NCBI GenBank assembly: GCA_025464445.1
Contig: JAODLY010000027.1
Location: 1-64,000, forward strand
Direction of reading: 5' to 3'
DNA from: Rhodoglobus sp.
GTDB taxonomy: Bacteria; Actinomycetota; Actinomycetes; Actinomycetales; Microbacteriaceae
Length of the DNA stretch: 64,000 nt
This document shows positions 45,359 through 55,713 of the stretch, one piece after another; the stretch's first letter is position 1, and every line of letters starts with the position of its first letter. The position numbers and the translations under genes were made by a program. The notes beneath the pieces are model-generated. The model saw nothing but the letters and a program-made list of their open reading frames with translations, made no database searches and was not told the DNA's origin.

Positions 45359-46189
45359 ATGACTGTTCCCACTATCGCTCTCAATGACGGCCGCACAATT
45401 CCGCAACTCGGTTTCGGGGTGTTTCGCGTCGACCCTGAGCAGACCGAGCGGATCGTCACGGATGCCCTCGAGGTCGGCTATCGCCACATCGACACGGCCG
45501 CGATCTACGGCAACGAGGTCGGCGTCGGCAAGGCGATCGAGGCGTCCGGCATCCCGCGCGATGAGCTGTTCGTCACGACGAAGCTGTACAACTCCGACCA
45601 GGGCAGGCAGTCCGCGTTCGACGCGATCGACCTGAGCCTGGAGAGGCTCGGCCTTGAGAGTGTCGACCTCTACCTCATCCACTGGCCGGTGCCCTCGCGG
45701 GACCTGTTCGTGGAGAGCTGGCTCGCGCTCGAGGAGATCAAGGCCGCGGGCAAAACGGCGTCGATCGGGGTGTCGAACTTTAGGGTGCAGGACCTCGAGC
45801 GGGTGATCAAGGAGAGCTCGACGACTCCCGCGGTGAACCAGATCGAACTGCATCCTGCATTCACCCAGGTCGAGCTGCGAGCCGTGGATGCCTCCTACGG
45901 GGTCGCGACCGAATCGTGGGGGCCGCTAGGCCACGCGAAGGTCAACCTCATGGACGAGGGACCGATCGCGGCGGCCGCGGCCGCGCACGGTGTCGCGCCC
46001 GCCCAGGCGATCATCCGCTGGCACATCCAGCACGGCCTCGTCGTGATCCCCAAGTCGAACGATCGCGGCCGCATGGCCCAGAACTTCGACGTCTTCGGGT
46101 TCGAGCTCACGCCCTCCGAGATGGACGCGATCGATGGCCTCGACACCGGCGTGCGCGTCGGCGGCGACCCGAGCCTGGTCGGGGCCTGA
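45359..46189 (+). CDS. aldo/keto reductase (2,5-diketogluconate reductase-like)
   Basis: MTVPTIALNDGRTIPQLGFGVFRVDPEQTERIVTDALEVGYRHIDTAAIYGNEVGVGKAI...DLYLIHWPVP. Confidence 0.94.
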   Translation: MTVPTIALNDGRTIPQLGFGVFRVDPEQTERIVTDALEVGYRHIDTAAIYGNEVGVGKAIEASGIPRDELFVTTKLYNSDQGRQSAFDAIDLSLERLGLESVDLYLIHWPVPSRDLFVESWLALEEIKAAGKTASIGVSNFRVQDLERVIKESSTTPAVNQIELHPAFTQVELRAVDASYGVATESWGPLGHAKVNLMDEGPIAAAAAAHGVAPAQAIIRWHIQHGLVVIPKSNDRGRMAQNFDVFGFELTPSEMDAIDGLDTGVRVGGDPSLVGA

Positions 46190-46237
46190 GCTCCTCCTCC
46201 ACCGGGCCGCTCGTCACGGGCAACTGCTGTTTTGCTA

Positions 46238-46271
46238 TGTCAGTTCGCGCGAACGTTCGGGCGAACTGACA
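46238..46271. promoter_or_regulatory. 34-bp near-perfect nested palindrome, candidate autoregulatory operator
   Basis: TGTCAGTTCGCGCGAACGTTCGGGCGAACTGACA: 16/17 symmetric pairs, 10 bp upstream of the regulator start. Confidence 0.72.
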
Positions 46272-46281
46272 CAGTGAAAAC

Positions 46282-46674
46282 GTGCATCCGTTTGAAGTGA
46301 TGAGCGAGCCGATCAGGCGACGCATCGTCGAGATGTTGGCCAGCGGCGAGCACCTGTCCGGCGAGATCGAGGCCGTCATCATCCACGAGTTCGGAGTCGG
46401 CAGGTCCGCGGTACAACACCATCTCGCAATTCTTCGCCGTCTCGATTGGGTCATCGTGCGCGACGACTGGAACATGCGTGGCTATCGTCTCAACGGCGAG
46501 GTCGTGACCAGGTTGGCGTCGGAGGTGCGGCGCATCCGCCGTCGCTGGAACCGGAGGATCGGGTGGGTCGACGGCGTGAAGCCGCCTGCACCGTCCAAAC
46601 TTGTCCTCAGCCGCAAGGGTCGCAGGGGGCGGGGGATGGACCCCGACGACCCGTGGCGTGTGCTCAGCGACTAG
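46282..46674 (+). CDS. ArsR-like winged-helix regulator
   Basis: MHPFEVMSEPIRRRIVEMLASGEHLSGEIEAVIIHEFGVGRSAVQHHLAILRRLDWVIVRDDWNMRGYRL; basic C-terminal tail. Confidence 0.8.
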   Translation: MHPFEVMSEPIRRRIVEMLASGEHLSGEIEAVIIHEFGVGRSAVQHHLAILRRLDWVIVRDDWNMRGYRLNGEVVTRLASEVRRIRRRWNRRIGWVDGVKPPAPSKLVLSRKGRRGRGMDPDDPWRVLSD

Positions 46675-47423
46675 TCGAGCGAGACGGTGACACCGCGCGG
46701 GGTCGCCACGAGCAGGCCGGTGCCCGCGAAAGCGGCCTCGAGCTGTTCGCGTGACTCGGAGAAGTGGGTCCAGTCCTCAGTGTGCACGCCCACGACGGCG
46801 CGAGCGCCGAGGATGCCCGCGGCTCGTGCCGCGTCCGGTGAGGTGAGTGTGAGCGCGGCATCGAGCCCGGCAACCCGGGCAGCGCCCGCGAAGAGCACGG
46901 CGATCGCGACATCCGGAAACCGGCTCGCGATCTGCTCGACGAGCGGGATCGAGGCGTTGTCGCCGCTCACATAGACGGTCGGCTCGCCCGCTGCCTCCAG
47001 CACGAAACCGGTGACAGGGCCGACGAAACGTTCGCTGCCGGGCGGTCCATGAAGCGCGGGGACCGCCGTGACCGTGACCGGACCGAGGTCGTGCGTCTCC
47101 CAGGAGTCGAGACCGATCACGGATCCGCCGAACAGGTCGGCCGCGGCATCCCGGGTCGACAGCGTGGGAACGCCGGTCGCGATGAGCTCGAGGCCCTCAT
47201 AGTCGAGGTTGTCTTTGTGGCCGTGGTGGCTCAGGAGCACGGCGTCCACGGGGCCCAGGTCGGACCTGTCGAACGCGGGGCCCGCTGTCTTGACGAGCAC
47301 ACTCTCACCGGGGTCTTGGTACGAGCCGGGCGGGTCGAAAGTCGGGTCGGTGACGATGCGCAACCCCGCGTATTCGAGCACGGCGGTTGGGCCACCGATC
47401 CAGGTGATGGTCGTCGTCGACAT
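46671..47423 (-). CDS. MBL-fold metallohydrolase (UlaG-like)
   Basis: [31 protein letters not shown]...[22 protein letters not shown]. Confidence 0.88.
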   Translation of the reverse strand: MSTTTITWIGGPTAVLEYAGLRIVTDPTFDPPGSYQDPGESVLVKTAGPAFDRSDLGPVDAVLLSHHGHKDNLDYEGLELIATGVPTLSTRDAAADLFGGSVIGLDSWETHDLGPVTVTAVPALHGPPGSERFVGPVTGFVLEAAGEPTVYVSGDNASIPLVEQIASRFPDVAIAVLFAGAARVAGLDAALTLTSPDAARAAGILGARAVVGVHTEDWTHFSESREQLEAAFAGTGLLVATPRGVTVSLD

Positions 47424-47434
47424 ACCCTGAGACT

Positions 47435-49207
47435 ATGCCCAACCGTTTGGCGAACGCTGCGAGCCCCTACCTGCGCTCGCACGCCGAGAACCCAGTGGAC
47501 TGGTGGGCCTGGGGGCCGGAACCGTTCGCGGAAGCCGCCCGCAGGGACGTGCCGGTTTTCGTGTCGATCGGCTACTCCACATGCCACTGGTGCCATGTGA
47601 TGGCGCGCGAGAGTTTCAGCGACCCCGCCATCGCGGAGGTCATGAACAAGAACCTCGTCAGCATCAAAGTCGACCGCGAGGAGCACGCCGAAGTCGACGC
47701 CACTTACCTCGCCGCGGCCGCGGCATTCACGCGTGACCTGGGGTGGCCGCTCAACGTGTTCGTCACCCCGCAGGGCCGCATGTTCTTCGCGGGAACCTAC
47801 TGGCCGCCGACCCAGGTCGGCGACCACCCACCGTTCGCGTCGGTGCTCGGCGCCGTACTCGAAGCGTGGAACGAGCGGCGCGCCGACATCGAGCGCAGTG
47901 GTGCGGCGATCGTCGAGGCACTCGCTCACCTGCCCGACGACCCGGTGGCCGCAGACGTCGACTTCGACGCCGTCGTCGGCGCGCTCGAGGGCTACGAAGA
48001 CACCGAGTTCGGCGGTTTCGGCACCTCACCGAAGTTCCCGGTGGCGCCCGTACTGCGCTTCCTGGTCTCGCGGGACGGGCGTTCACGTGCCCTCGCGACG
48101 CGCACACTCGACGCCATGGCGTCATCTGCCCTGCGTGACCTCGATGGGGGCTTCTTCCGCTACGCCACGAGGCGCGACTGGACCGAGCCCCACTACGAGC
48201 GCATGCTCTACGACAACGGCCAGCTGCTCGCGAGCTACGCGCTCGCCGGGCGCCCCGAGGTTGCTGGCGGGATCGCTGACTTCCTGCTGGGCACGATGCA
48301 GTTGCCGGGCGGCGGCTTCGCTTCCGCGCAGGACAGCGAGAGCACTGTCGACGGCGTGCGGGTCGAAGGCGAGTACTACCTGCTCGACGCCGGCGCCCGC
48401 AGGGCTCAGCCGGCCCCTGCCCTGGACGAGAAGGTACTCACCGGCTGGAACGGGCTCGCCATCGAGGGCCTCGCCATCGCCGGCACGCTGTTCGAGCGCC
48501 CGGAGTGGATCGCCGCCGCGCGGCGATCGGCCGACTTCCTGCTCGAACACCACGTGCTGCCCGACCGCCTGGTGCGCGCCTCAATCGGCGGGGTGTTATC
48601 CGATGCCCCTGCCACGCTCGAAGACCACGGGATGCTCGCAAGCGGTCTGCTGCACCTCGCGACAGCGACCGGGGAGGTTCGGTACGCCGCCGCCGCCCGA
48701 TCCCTCGTGGACGGGAGTCTCGGGGATGGCGACTTCCGCGTCCCTGACGGTCAGGATCCGGTGCTCGCAGCGCAGGGAATCGTCATGACCCGGGAGGAGA
48801 GCGATGGCGCCTACCCGTCCGGATCCAGCGCCATGGCATCCGCCGCTCACCGGCTGTACCTGCTCACCGCGCACGCGCGGTACCGGGTGGCGGCGGAGGC
48901 TGCGATGGCACGCCTGAGCGCTGCAGCTGTCGCCCAGCCGGCATCGTACGGCTCGGCCCTTGCCGTGCTCTCCGCGCTCGCGGAGCCGGTGCGCCAGCTC
49001 GTCGTGGTCGGGAAAGCCCTGGGCCCGATCGCGCGCCACTGGCGCGGCGGGCTGTCATCTGTGGTCAGCACCGGGCAGGCCGAAGCCTTCGCGCGCGCGG
49101 GGTTCGAACTCTATGCGGGCCGTTCGGTCGAGGCGGCCTACGTCTGCGAGAACTTCGTCTGTTACCTGCCGGTCACGACCGAGGCCGAATTGCTCAGGCT
49201 GTTGTGA
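47435..49207 (+). CDS. DUF255 thioredoxin-domain protein (YyaL/SPATA20-like)
   Basis: [92 protein letters not shown]. Confidence 0.95.
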   Translation: MPNRLANAASPYLRSHAENPVDWWAWGPEPFAEAARRDVPVFVSIGYSTCHWCHVMARESFSDPAIAEVMNKNLVSIKVDREEHAEVDATYLAAAAAFTRDLGWPLNVFVTPQGRMFFAGTYWPPTQVGDHPPFASVLGAVLEAWNERRADIERSGAAIVEALAHLPDDPVAADVDFDAVVGALEGYEDTEFGGFGTSPKFPVAPVLRFLVSRDGRSRALATRTLDAMASSALRDLDGGFFRYATRRDWTEPHYERMLYDNGQLLASYALAGRPEVAGGIADFLLGTMQLPGGGFASAQDSESTVDGVRVEGEYYLLDAGARRAQPAPALDEKVLTGWNGLAIEGLAIAGTLFERPEWIAAARRSADFLLEHHVLPDRLVRASIGGVLSDAPATLEDHGMLASGLLHLATATGEVRYAAAARSLVDGSLGDGDFRVPDGQDPVLAAQGIVMTREESDGAYPSGSSAMASAAHRLYLLTAHARYRVAAEAAMARLSAAAVAQPASYGSALAVLSALAEPVRQLVVVGKALGPIARHWRGGLSSVVSTGQAEAFARAGFELYAGRSVEAAYVCENFVCYLPVTTEAELLRLL

Positions 49208-50066
49208 CCAGCTCGGCGGTCGCGTCTGCCGCCCACTCGTTGAGCGAGCCGTCGTAGATCGCCACGTTGCGGTGACCGAGCAGGGTTAGGGCGAGCGCGT
49301 CCGCGGCCGCGGCGATGCCGCCGTTGCAGTAGGTGACGATGCGCTCATCGGAGAGCACAGGAGCGAACGATTCGCGCAGCCGGCCGGTGTCGAGAAACGC
49401 GTTCGTGGCGCGGTCGACGAGCCTGCCGGCGGGCACGCTGTGGCTCCCAGGGATGTGGCCGCGGCGGGCGCGTGATCCTTCTTCGCCGGTGAACTCTTTC
49501 GGCGGGATGCCGCACACGAGGGCCCCCGCAGCGTCGCCGTTCACGATCGCAGCGACATCCGCCTTCGTCACCCACAGCTCCGGTCGCTCCACTGCGGTGA
49601 AGCTCACAGCGGACGGCTCTACGTGCCCGATGTCCGTCTCGCGCTCCTCAGCCACCCACTTGGCGTACCCGCCATCCAGCACGGCGACCCTGTCGTATCC
49701 GAACGCGCGGAAAAGCCACCACAGCCGGGATGCCCACTGGTTCGCGACGGCGTCGTAGACGACGACGGTCGTGCCGTTGTCGATCCCGAGGGCGCCCGCC
49801 GCGATCGCGAACCCGTCGGCGGAGGGGCTGGTGAACGGGTATGAGCCTTCAGGGTCGGAGAACTCGTCGACAAGATCTGCGAAGACCGCGCCCGGGATGT
49901 GCCCATTGACGACATAGCTTTCGTGGCCGCTCAGGTATCCGGGCCGCCCGCTGGGCTGCGTGTAAGGAAGGACGGTGGCGTCCACGACGACGAACTGGTC
50001 GGCGCCGAGATGGTCGGCGAGCCACTGGGTCGAGACGAGGGGGGAGTCGATGAGCGGACCGGTCAT
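49194..50066 (-). CDS. rhodanese-type sulfurtransferase (thiosulfate/3-mercaptopyruvate)
   Basis: [24 protein letters not shown]...[23 protein letters not shown]...[37 protein letters not shown]...[11 protein letters not shown]. Confidence 0.93.
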   Translation of the reverse strand: MTGPLIDSPLVSTQWLADHLGADQFVVVDATVLPYTQPSGRPGYLSGHESYVVNGHIPGAVFADLVDEFSDPEGSYPFTSPSADGFAIAAGALGIDNGTTVVVYDAVANQWASRLWWLFRAFGYDRVAVLDGGYAKWVAEERETDIGHVEPSAVSFTAVERPELWVTKADVAAIVNGDAAGALVCGIPPKEFTGEEGSRARRGHIPGSHSVPAGRLVDRATNAFLDTGRLRESFAPVLSDERIVTYCNGGIAAAADALALTLLGHRNVAIYDGSLNEWAADATAELVTTA

Positions 50067-50068
50067 GA

Positions 50069-50662
50069 CTACCTCACGGTTTTGCGGGAGGTGATCACTC
50101 CCGTGTCGAAGCCGAGCAGGTGCAGCCCGCCGTGGAAGCGGGCGTGTTCGATCTTTATGCAGCGGTCCATGACCACCGCGAGGCCCTTCGACTCGCCGTA
50201 GATCGCGGCATCCTGGTTCCAGATGCCCAATTGCACCCAGATGGTCTTGGCACCGACGGCGAGCACCTCATCGATGACCGAGGGGATGTCGCTGCCCTTG
50301 CGGAACACGTCCACGATGTCTGGCACCTCGGGCAGGTCGGCGAGGGACTTGTACGACTTCTGGCCGAGGATCTCGTCGACCATCGGGTTGACGAAGTAGA
50401 CGCGGTAGTCGCTGGACTGCAGCAGGTAGGTGGCGACGAAGTAGCTCGAGCGTGCCGCGTTCGGTGATGCGCCGACGATCGCTATCGACTTGGCGCGACG
50501 CAGGATACCGAGACGCTCTTTTGCGCTGGGACCTACCCAACTGCGCTGCGACTTGAGCAGCTTCGCAAGCGGCGAACTCGCCGGGATGTCACAGGTCAGC
50601 CCGTTTGCCATGACAACTGTCTCGTTGGTCGAGTCTGTCGAGACCTGGGTAGCAGTACTCAT
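50069..50662 (-). CDS. CoA-binding protein (YccU-like)
   Basis: LGILRRAKSIAIVGASPNAARSSYFVATYLLQSSDYRVYFVNPMVDEILGQKSYKSLADLPEVPDIVDVFRKGSDIPSVIDEVLAVGAKTIWVQLGIWNQDAA. Confidence 0.94.
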   Translation of the reverse strand: MSTATQVSTDSTNETVVMANGLTCDIPASSPLAKLLKSQRSWVGPSAKERLGILRRAKSIAIVGASPNAARSSYFVATYLLQSSDYRVYFVNPMVDEILGQKSYKSLADLPEVPDIVDVFRKGSDIPSVIDEVLAVGAKTIWVQLGIWNQDAAIYGESKGLAVVMDRCIKIEHARFHGGLHLLGFDTGVITSRKTVR

Positions 50663-50664
50663 CG

Positions 50665-51966
50665 TCAGCCCTTCGTCGCCGCGGCCAAAGCCTGGTCAAG
50701 GTCATCAACTATGTCTTCGGGGTCTTCTATTCCCACGCTGATGCGCACGACGCCGGGCAGCACACCGGCGTCGAGCAGCTGCTGCTCCGTGAGTTGCGCG
50801 TGGGTGGTGGACGCGGGATGGATCACCAACGTCTTCGCGTCACCGATGTTGGCGAGGTGGCTGGCCAGGTTCACCGACTCGATGAACGCCTGGCCCGCCT
50901 CGCGGCCGCCCTTGACCACGAAGGAGAACACGGAGCCCGGTCCCTTCGGCAGGTACTTCTGCGCGCGGTCGTGGTGCGGGTGAGCCGGCAGACCGGCCCA
51001 GAACACCGTCTCGATGCGCGGGTCGGCGTCCAGCCACTCGGCGACGATGCGCGCGTTGTCGACGTGCGCCTGCATGCGGAACGGCAGCGTCTCGACCCCA
51101 GTCGCGAGCAGCCATGCCGAGTGTGGCGCGAGTGTCGGGCCGATATCGCGCAGCTGCTCGGCGCGCAGGCGAGTGAGGAATGCGTACTCGCCGAAGTTGC
51201 CGTGCCAGTTGAGTCCGCCGTAGGTGGCGACGGGCTCGTCGAACAGCGGGAAGTGCTCGTTGGCCCAGTGGAACCGGCCGCTCTCCACGACGACACCGCC
51301 GAGGGTCGTGCCGGCGCCGCCGAGGAACTTCGTCGCCGAGTGGATGACGACGTCTGCTCCCCACTCGATCGGCCGGTTGAGGTAGGGGGTCGCGACAGTC
51401 GAGTCGATGATGAGCGGCAGGTGATGCGCGTGGGCGACGGCCGCGAGACCCTCGATGTCGGCGATCTCGCCGGACGGGTTCGCGATGGTCTCCGCGAAGA
51501 TGAACTTCGTCTTGTCGGTGATCGCCGCGTCGTAGTCTGCGGGGTCTGAGGAGCGGATGAACGTGGTGTCGATGCCGAAACGGCGCAGCGTGACATCCAG
51601 CTGGGTGATCGAGCCGCCGTACAGGTTGGCCGAGGACACGACGTGGTCCCCCGCGCCCGCCAGGGACGCGAAGGTGATGAACTGCGCGCTCAGCCCGCTC
51701 GCCGTGGCGACGGCGCCGAGCCCGCCCTCGAGGGAGGCGACCCGCTCCTCGAAGCTCGCGACAGTCGGGTTGGCCAGGCGGGAGTAGATGTTGCCGTACT
51801 TCTGCAGGGCGAAACGGGCAGCGGCATCCGCCGTGTCATCGAAGACGAAGGCGCTTGTTTGGTAGATCGGCAGTGCCCGGGCACCGGTGACCGCGTCGGG
51901 AATGTTGCCAGCGTGGATCGCCCTGGTGCGGAAGCCGTATTCACGGTCCGTCGAGTTTTCTGCCAT
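50665..51966 (-). CDS. metY: O-acetylhomoserine sulfhydrylase (PLP-dependent)
   Basis: YGFRTRAIHAGNIPDAVTGARALPIYQTSAFVFDDTADAAARFALQKYGNIYSRLANPTVASFEERVASLEGG...DVVIHSATKFLGGAGTTLGGVVVE. Confidence 0.95.
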   Translation of the reverse strand: MAENSTDREYGFRTRAIHAGNIPDAVTGARALPIYQTSAFVFDDTADAAARFALQKYGNIYSRLANPTVASFEERVASLEGGLGAVATASGLSAQFITFASLAGAGDHVVSSANLYGGSITQLDVTLRRFGIDTTFIRSSDPADYDAAITDKTKFIFAETIANPSGEIADIEGLAAVAHAHHLPLIIDSTVATPYLNRPIEWGADVVIHSATKFLGGAGTTLGGVVVESGRFHWANEHFPLFDEPVATYGGLNWHGNFGEYAFLTRLRAEQLRDIGPTLAPHSAWLLATGVETLPFRMQAHVDNARIVAEWLDADPRIETVFWAGLPAHPHHDRAQKYLPKGPGSVFSFVVKGGREAGQAFIESVNLASHLANIGDAKTLVIHPASTTHAQLTEQQLLDAGVLPGVVRISVGIEDPEDIVDDLDQALAAATKG

Positions 51967-52023
51967 TGGATCAGGCTACCGAATCAGTAACACGGCTCCG
52001 GTCGCGTGACGTAATCGGTCGTA

Positions 52024-55000
52024 TCAGAGGTCGTCGCCGACGGCGACCCGATCGTCTTCTTCGGCGACCTCGGGCCCGTGCAGTTCTTCTTCATCGTGAT
52101 GCTCGGGCGCCAGGAATCGGAAGTAGAGATAAATGCTGACGCAGATCGCACCGAAAATGGCCACCGCCGTGAACCATGGCCAGAATGAGTCCCCGAGTTC
52201 GCGCCAGTTGCCCTCCCACGGCACCACCGCGAGGATGAACACCACGAGCAGCGCCATGTAGGCCACAGCCCAAAGCAGCTTCGATCGACGGTAGAGGCGT
52301 TCGCCCTCCAGCAGGTGGAAGGGCAGCAGCTCGATGAGCAGCATGACCACGCCTTCGGTGACGATCGCAACGAACAGCTCGAGCACGAGTTCGCCCCAGA
52401 ATGTCGGATCGTGGTGCACGCCAGGCGCAATCGAGCTGTACACGATCCAGGCGATGACGCCGAAGGCGACGATCAGGGACGTGCGGATGAGTACGGCTTT
52501 CCACGCCTGCTTCGCCGCCGCGTGGGTTGCGATCGAGAGCCCGATGGCCAGCCCGATCAGGAAGCCGGGAGAGAAGTCGAGGATGCGGGAGAGCACGACG
52601 CCGATAACTGTGAGCACGAGGCCCAGCGGCCGGATCGAGACCACGACATCCACGTTCCAGGCCCGCCGCAGGATCGCGCCGGTGATCGCGTTCGCCAGGT
52701 AGGTCACGATGAACAGCGCTGCCGCCAACGCGATCACAAGCCGAAGGGAGTGCAGGTTGAGGCCGAACGACGGGTCTGCGAAGCCGAACAGGAAGGCGCT
52801 GACCGCTGTCAGGATGAGCCCGCCAAGCACCGGTGCCCTGGTGAGCATAGAGCGGGCCGCCACGTACCAGCGCGGTTGCGTCCGCAGGCGCGGCACTCGG
52901 CGAGCGAGCCGCTCGTACTGCTCACCGATCGTCGCGTTGAGCAGGTGGGCGGGCATGATCGCGAAGAGCAGCAGCACGAGGCCGGCGGCGAACGCCGCGG
53001 GCACGCGACCCGGGTCGGCGAAGATCTGGGCTATCGGATTGAGCGAGTCGGTGAGGATGTTGGGAGCGACGAGTTCGTGGGCCGCGTCAGTGCCGTGCGC
53101 GCTCGATCCGCCCGCGGACGTGGTGCCAGAGGTGCTCTCCGAGCCCGAACTCGTCGTAGCTTCGCCCGCGACGGTGATGGCCTTCTCGGCAACGGACGGG
53201 GCGCTGCCAGGGGCGGTGAGGGTCGCAACGATGTGGTGCGCACCCGGCTCGACGTTGGAGGGGATTGTGCCGTTGAGCGTGAACGTGCCGCCCGGGCTCA
53301 CCGTCACCGTGCCCAGGATGATCGGGGCCGAGTGCAGTTCGATGGTGATGACAGATCCGGCGGGCAGGCCCGATCCGCTGATCGTGAAGGTGTCGCCCGG
53401 ATGAACGTTGTTCAGGTCGAGGCCCTTGAGGTCGAACGACCACGCTGGGGAGGTCGGAGTGGGTGTCGGGGTGGGGGACGGGCTCAGTGTCGGACCGGGA
53501 TTCGGAGGGGTGCTCGGCCCGCTCGTCGCGAGCGCCGGCAGGGTAACGCCGAAGCTGGGAGTGCTCAGCGCGGACAGCCCGCCGCCCAAGTACCTCGGCC
53601 ACCAGCCATCTGAGCCGTACGTGCGGTCTTCGACGGCGGCCCGGATCGTGTACGTCCCCCCGGGCAGGGGCGCCGTTGTGCAGTGCCAGGTCAGGTCGTC
53701 GTGCACGATCGCCGTGCACAGGGTCGCGGTGCCGTTGTAGACATGCACGACGTCTCCGCTGGCACCGCGGTAGTCGCTGTAGTAGTAGGGAGGGGCATCG
53801 CCGAGATCGCCGGAGATCGTGACGGCGTTCAGGCTGTTGCCGCTCACGACAGCGATGATGGGAGCCTCGGGAATGAAGAACTCGCGGTCCACGCTCGACT
53901 TGGCCCTGGTCTGCCCGTCACCGGAGTCCTGGTAGGACCTCACCTGCCATGGGCCCGGCTGCAGGTCAGCGAAGGTGCAGACCGACTGCCCGGAAGGGAC
54001 ACCGTCGAAATAGCCCCCGCCCTCGTTGAGGTTTGGGCACCCAGCTGGCGTGTCGGCCTCAGGCGAAGAGTACGGATTGGGAGTCAATTGCGTGTTGACG
54101 ACAGTTGCGGGGTCGGTGGGCGTTCCTGTGACCGCGAGGCCGCCGGGGGTGAAATGGTATGAGACGTTCGGAATCGAGATCTCGGTAAGAGCAGAGAGGC
54201 CGCCGCTCACGTACGTCGAATCAAGCGCGAACGCCTCGGCGAAGTTCTCGTTTACGTAGTAACTTCCCTCGAAATCCTGGTCATCCTGTGCGCTGACGAA
54301 GAAGTCGCGCACGCTCGAGTCCAGTTGTCCGTCGCTTTCGCACGACCACTGGTTGCCGCCCTCGTCGTAGCTCACGGTCGTGTCCGTGCAGATCACGTTG
54401 CCGTCGGCATCCTTCACGGTGATGTGGTCGTTGGTGCCGTCGCTGTAGCCCCAGAACGCCACAACGCCGTCCGCCTGCGGGTCGGCGTAAGCCACGGGAG
54501 CCGCGGGGATCCTGAAGTTGTAGGAACTGGTGGTGGGGTTTGTCTCGGCGTCACCCCAATTCTGGGTAGCGCGAACCTCCCAGAGGCCCGGGTCCACAGC
54601 GATCGTGCACGCGGCGGGGGTGACGGCGAGATCGCAGGATCCGGGGGTGTCCTCCGACCCGGTCGAGGCCTGCGGGCCGCTTTCGTCGTTCCAGGAGTAC
54701 AGCTGCGTGGTTCCCGCCGAGGCGGCGCCGGTCAGCCCTCCGGTCACCGAGACCTGGCCGTAGTCGAAGAGCGGGGCTTCAAGGTAGGGCGACACCGAGT
54801 AGTCGAACACCGTGAACTGGAGGGTGTACACCTTCCCGGACACTGTGACGTCGACGTGGCCAGGGCCCCAGGGGAAGCCGACATCACTCGTGGTCGCACA
54901 CGACCACAGGGAGGCGTCCTCCGGGTCGTAGCTGACCTCGCAGTTCGCTGTATCGGCATTGGAGAAGGTGATCGTCGCGGCGCTGATCTCTGCGGCGACC

Positions 55001-55713
55001 GTGCCGCTGAATCCGATGCTCGAGTCAGATGAGTAGATCGCGCCGGGCGCGTCGAAGACCAGGGCGGGCAGCACTGAGAAGCCTTCTTGTGCGGTTCCGC
55101 CGCCGACGAACGAGAAGTCGAGGGTCGCGGCACCGACGGGCAACCCGGCGGGGTTCGAGTAGTCGCACGACCAGAGCGATGGGTCGTCTCCGGTGGACAC
55201 CGTGCATTCGCCGCTCGACTCGTCCGCGAAGGTGATCGAGATACCGGAGATCTCACGGTTTGTCGTGCCGGTGAAGCCCAGCTCGGTGTCGATGTCGTAG
55301 ATCGCACCTGGATCGTTCAGGCCGATTGTCGGGTCGGGCAGGGGAGTCTCTGGCGCCGCGACAGTGAAGGTGGCGGTCTCGGGCGCGAAATTGGGGTCGA
55401 CGAATTCGAAGTAGAGCTGGCCCTGGCCTACGGCGAGGGTGGATTGAACGTCGTAGTTGCAGGACCAGCTGGGGGGGTCGGGAGCCGGGACGGTGCAGAC
55501 ACCAGACGATTCGTCAGCGAACGTGATCGTGATCGTCGAGATCGTGGTCTCGGTCGTGCCACTGAAATTCAGGACTGTGTCAGTCGTCAGAATCGCGCCG
55601 GGATCGTCCAGACTGACGACCGGCTGCGCCGCGGCGGGCAGGGCACCAATCAATGACACGCCGAGCCCAAGCCCTATGGCAAGAGCGGCAGCGACAACTT
55701 TTGGTGTGCGCAT
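52024..55713 (-). CDS. large secreted/surface protein: Ig-like ectodomain plus multi-TM C-terminal domain (paralog 1)
   Basis: Signal peptide; three related N-terminal repeats (DDPGAIxxxDTxLxFTGTT...ITFADESSGxCTV...WSC); PT-rich linker; about 8-9 TM (ADPGRVPAAFAAGLVLLLFAIMPAHLLNATIGEQYERLARRVPRLR...SRILDFSPGFLIGLAIGLS...ELLPFHLLEGE). Confidence 0.87.
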   Translation of the reverse strand: MRTPKVVAAALAIGLGLGVSLIGALPAAAQPVVSLDDPGAILTTDTVLNFSGTTETTISTITITFADESSGVCTVPAPDPPSWSCNYDVQSTLAVGQGQLYFEFVDPNFAPETATFTVAAPETPLPDPTIGLNDPGAIYDIDTELGFTGTTNREISGISITFADESSGECTVSTGDDPSLWSCDYSNPAGLPVGAATLDFSFVGGGTAQEGFSVLPALVFDAPGAIYSSDSSIGFSGTVAAEISAATITFSNADTANCEVSYDPEDASLWSCATTSDVGFPWGPGHVDVTVSGKVYTLQFTVFDYSVSPYLEAPLFDYGQVSVTGGLTGAASAGTTQLYSWNDESGPQASTGSEDTPGSCDLAVTPAACTIAVDPGLWEVRATQNWGDAETNPTTSSYNFRIPAAPVAYADPQADGVVAFWGYSDGTNDHITVKDADGNVICTDTTVSYDEGGNQWSCESDGQLDSSVRDFFVSAQDDQDFEGSYYVNENFAEAFALDSTYVSGGLSALTEISIPNVSYHFTPGGLAVTGTPTDPATVVNTQLTPNPYSSPEADTPAGCPNLNEGGGYFDGVPSGQSVCTFADLQPGPWQVRSYQDSGDGQTRAKSSVDREFFIPEAPIIAVVSGNSLNAVTISGDLGDAPPYYYSDYRGASGDVVHVYNGTATLCTAIVHDDLTWHCTTAPLPGGTYTIRAAVEDRTYGSDGWWPRYLGGGLSALSTPSFGVTLPALATSGPSTPPNPGPTLSPSPTPTPTPTSPAWSFDLKGLDLNNVHPGDTFTISGSGLPAGSVITIELHSAPIILGTVTVSPGGTFTLNGTIPSNVEPGAHHIVATLTAPGSAPSVAEKAITVAGEATTSSGSESTSGTTSAGGSSAHGTDAAHELVAPNILTDSLNPIAQIFADPGRVPAAFAAGLVLLLFAIMPAHLLNATIGEQYERLARRVPRLRTQPRWYVAARSMLTRAPVLGGLILTAVSAFLFGFADPSFGLNLHSLRLVIALAAALFIVTYLANAITGAILRRAWNVDVVVSIRPLGLVLTVIGVVLSRILDFSPGFLIGLAIGLSIATHAAAKQAWKAVLIRTSLIVAFGVIAWIVYSSIAPGVHHDPTFWGELVLELFVAIVTEGVVMLLIELLPFHLLEGERLYRRSKLLWAVAYMALLVVFILAVVPWEGNWRELGDSFWPWFTAVAIFGAICVSIYLYFRFLAPEHHDEEELHGPEVAEEDDRVAVGDDL

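Noticed and set aside
41665-45853. Antisense ORFs over prpD and prpC (464 and 578 aa)
   Set aside because: Shadow frames of well-conserved propionate genes.
46238-46271. LexA box interpretation of the 34-bp palindrome
   Set aside because: It contains GAAC and GTTC, but with zero spacing between them instead of the 4-bp spacer of the actinobacterial SOS box.
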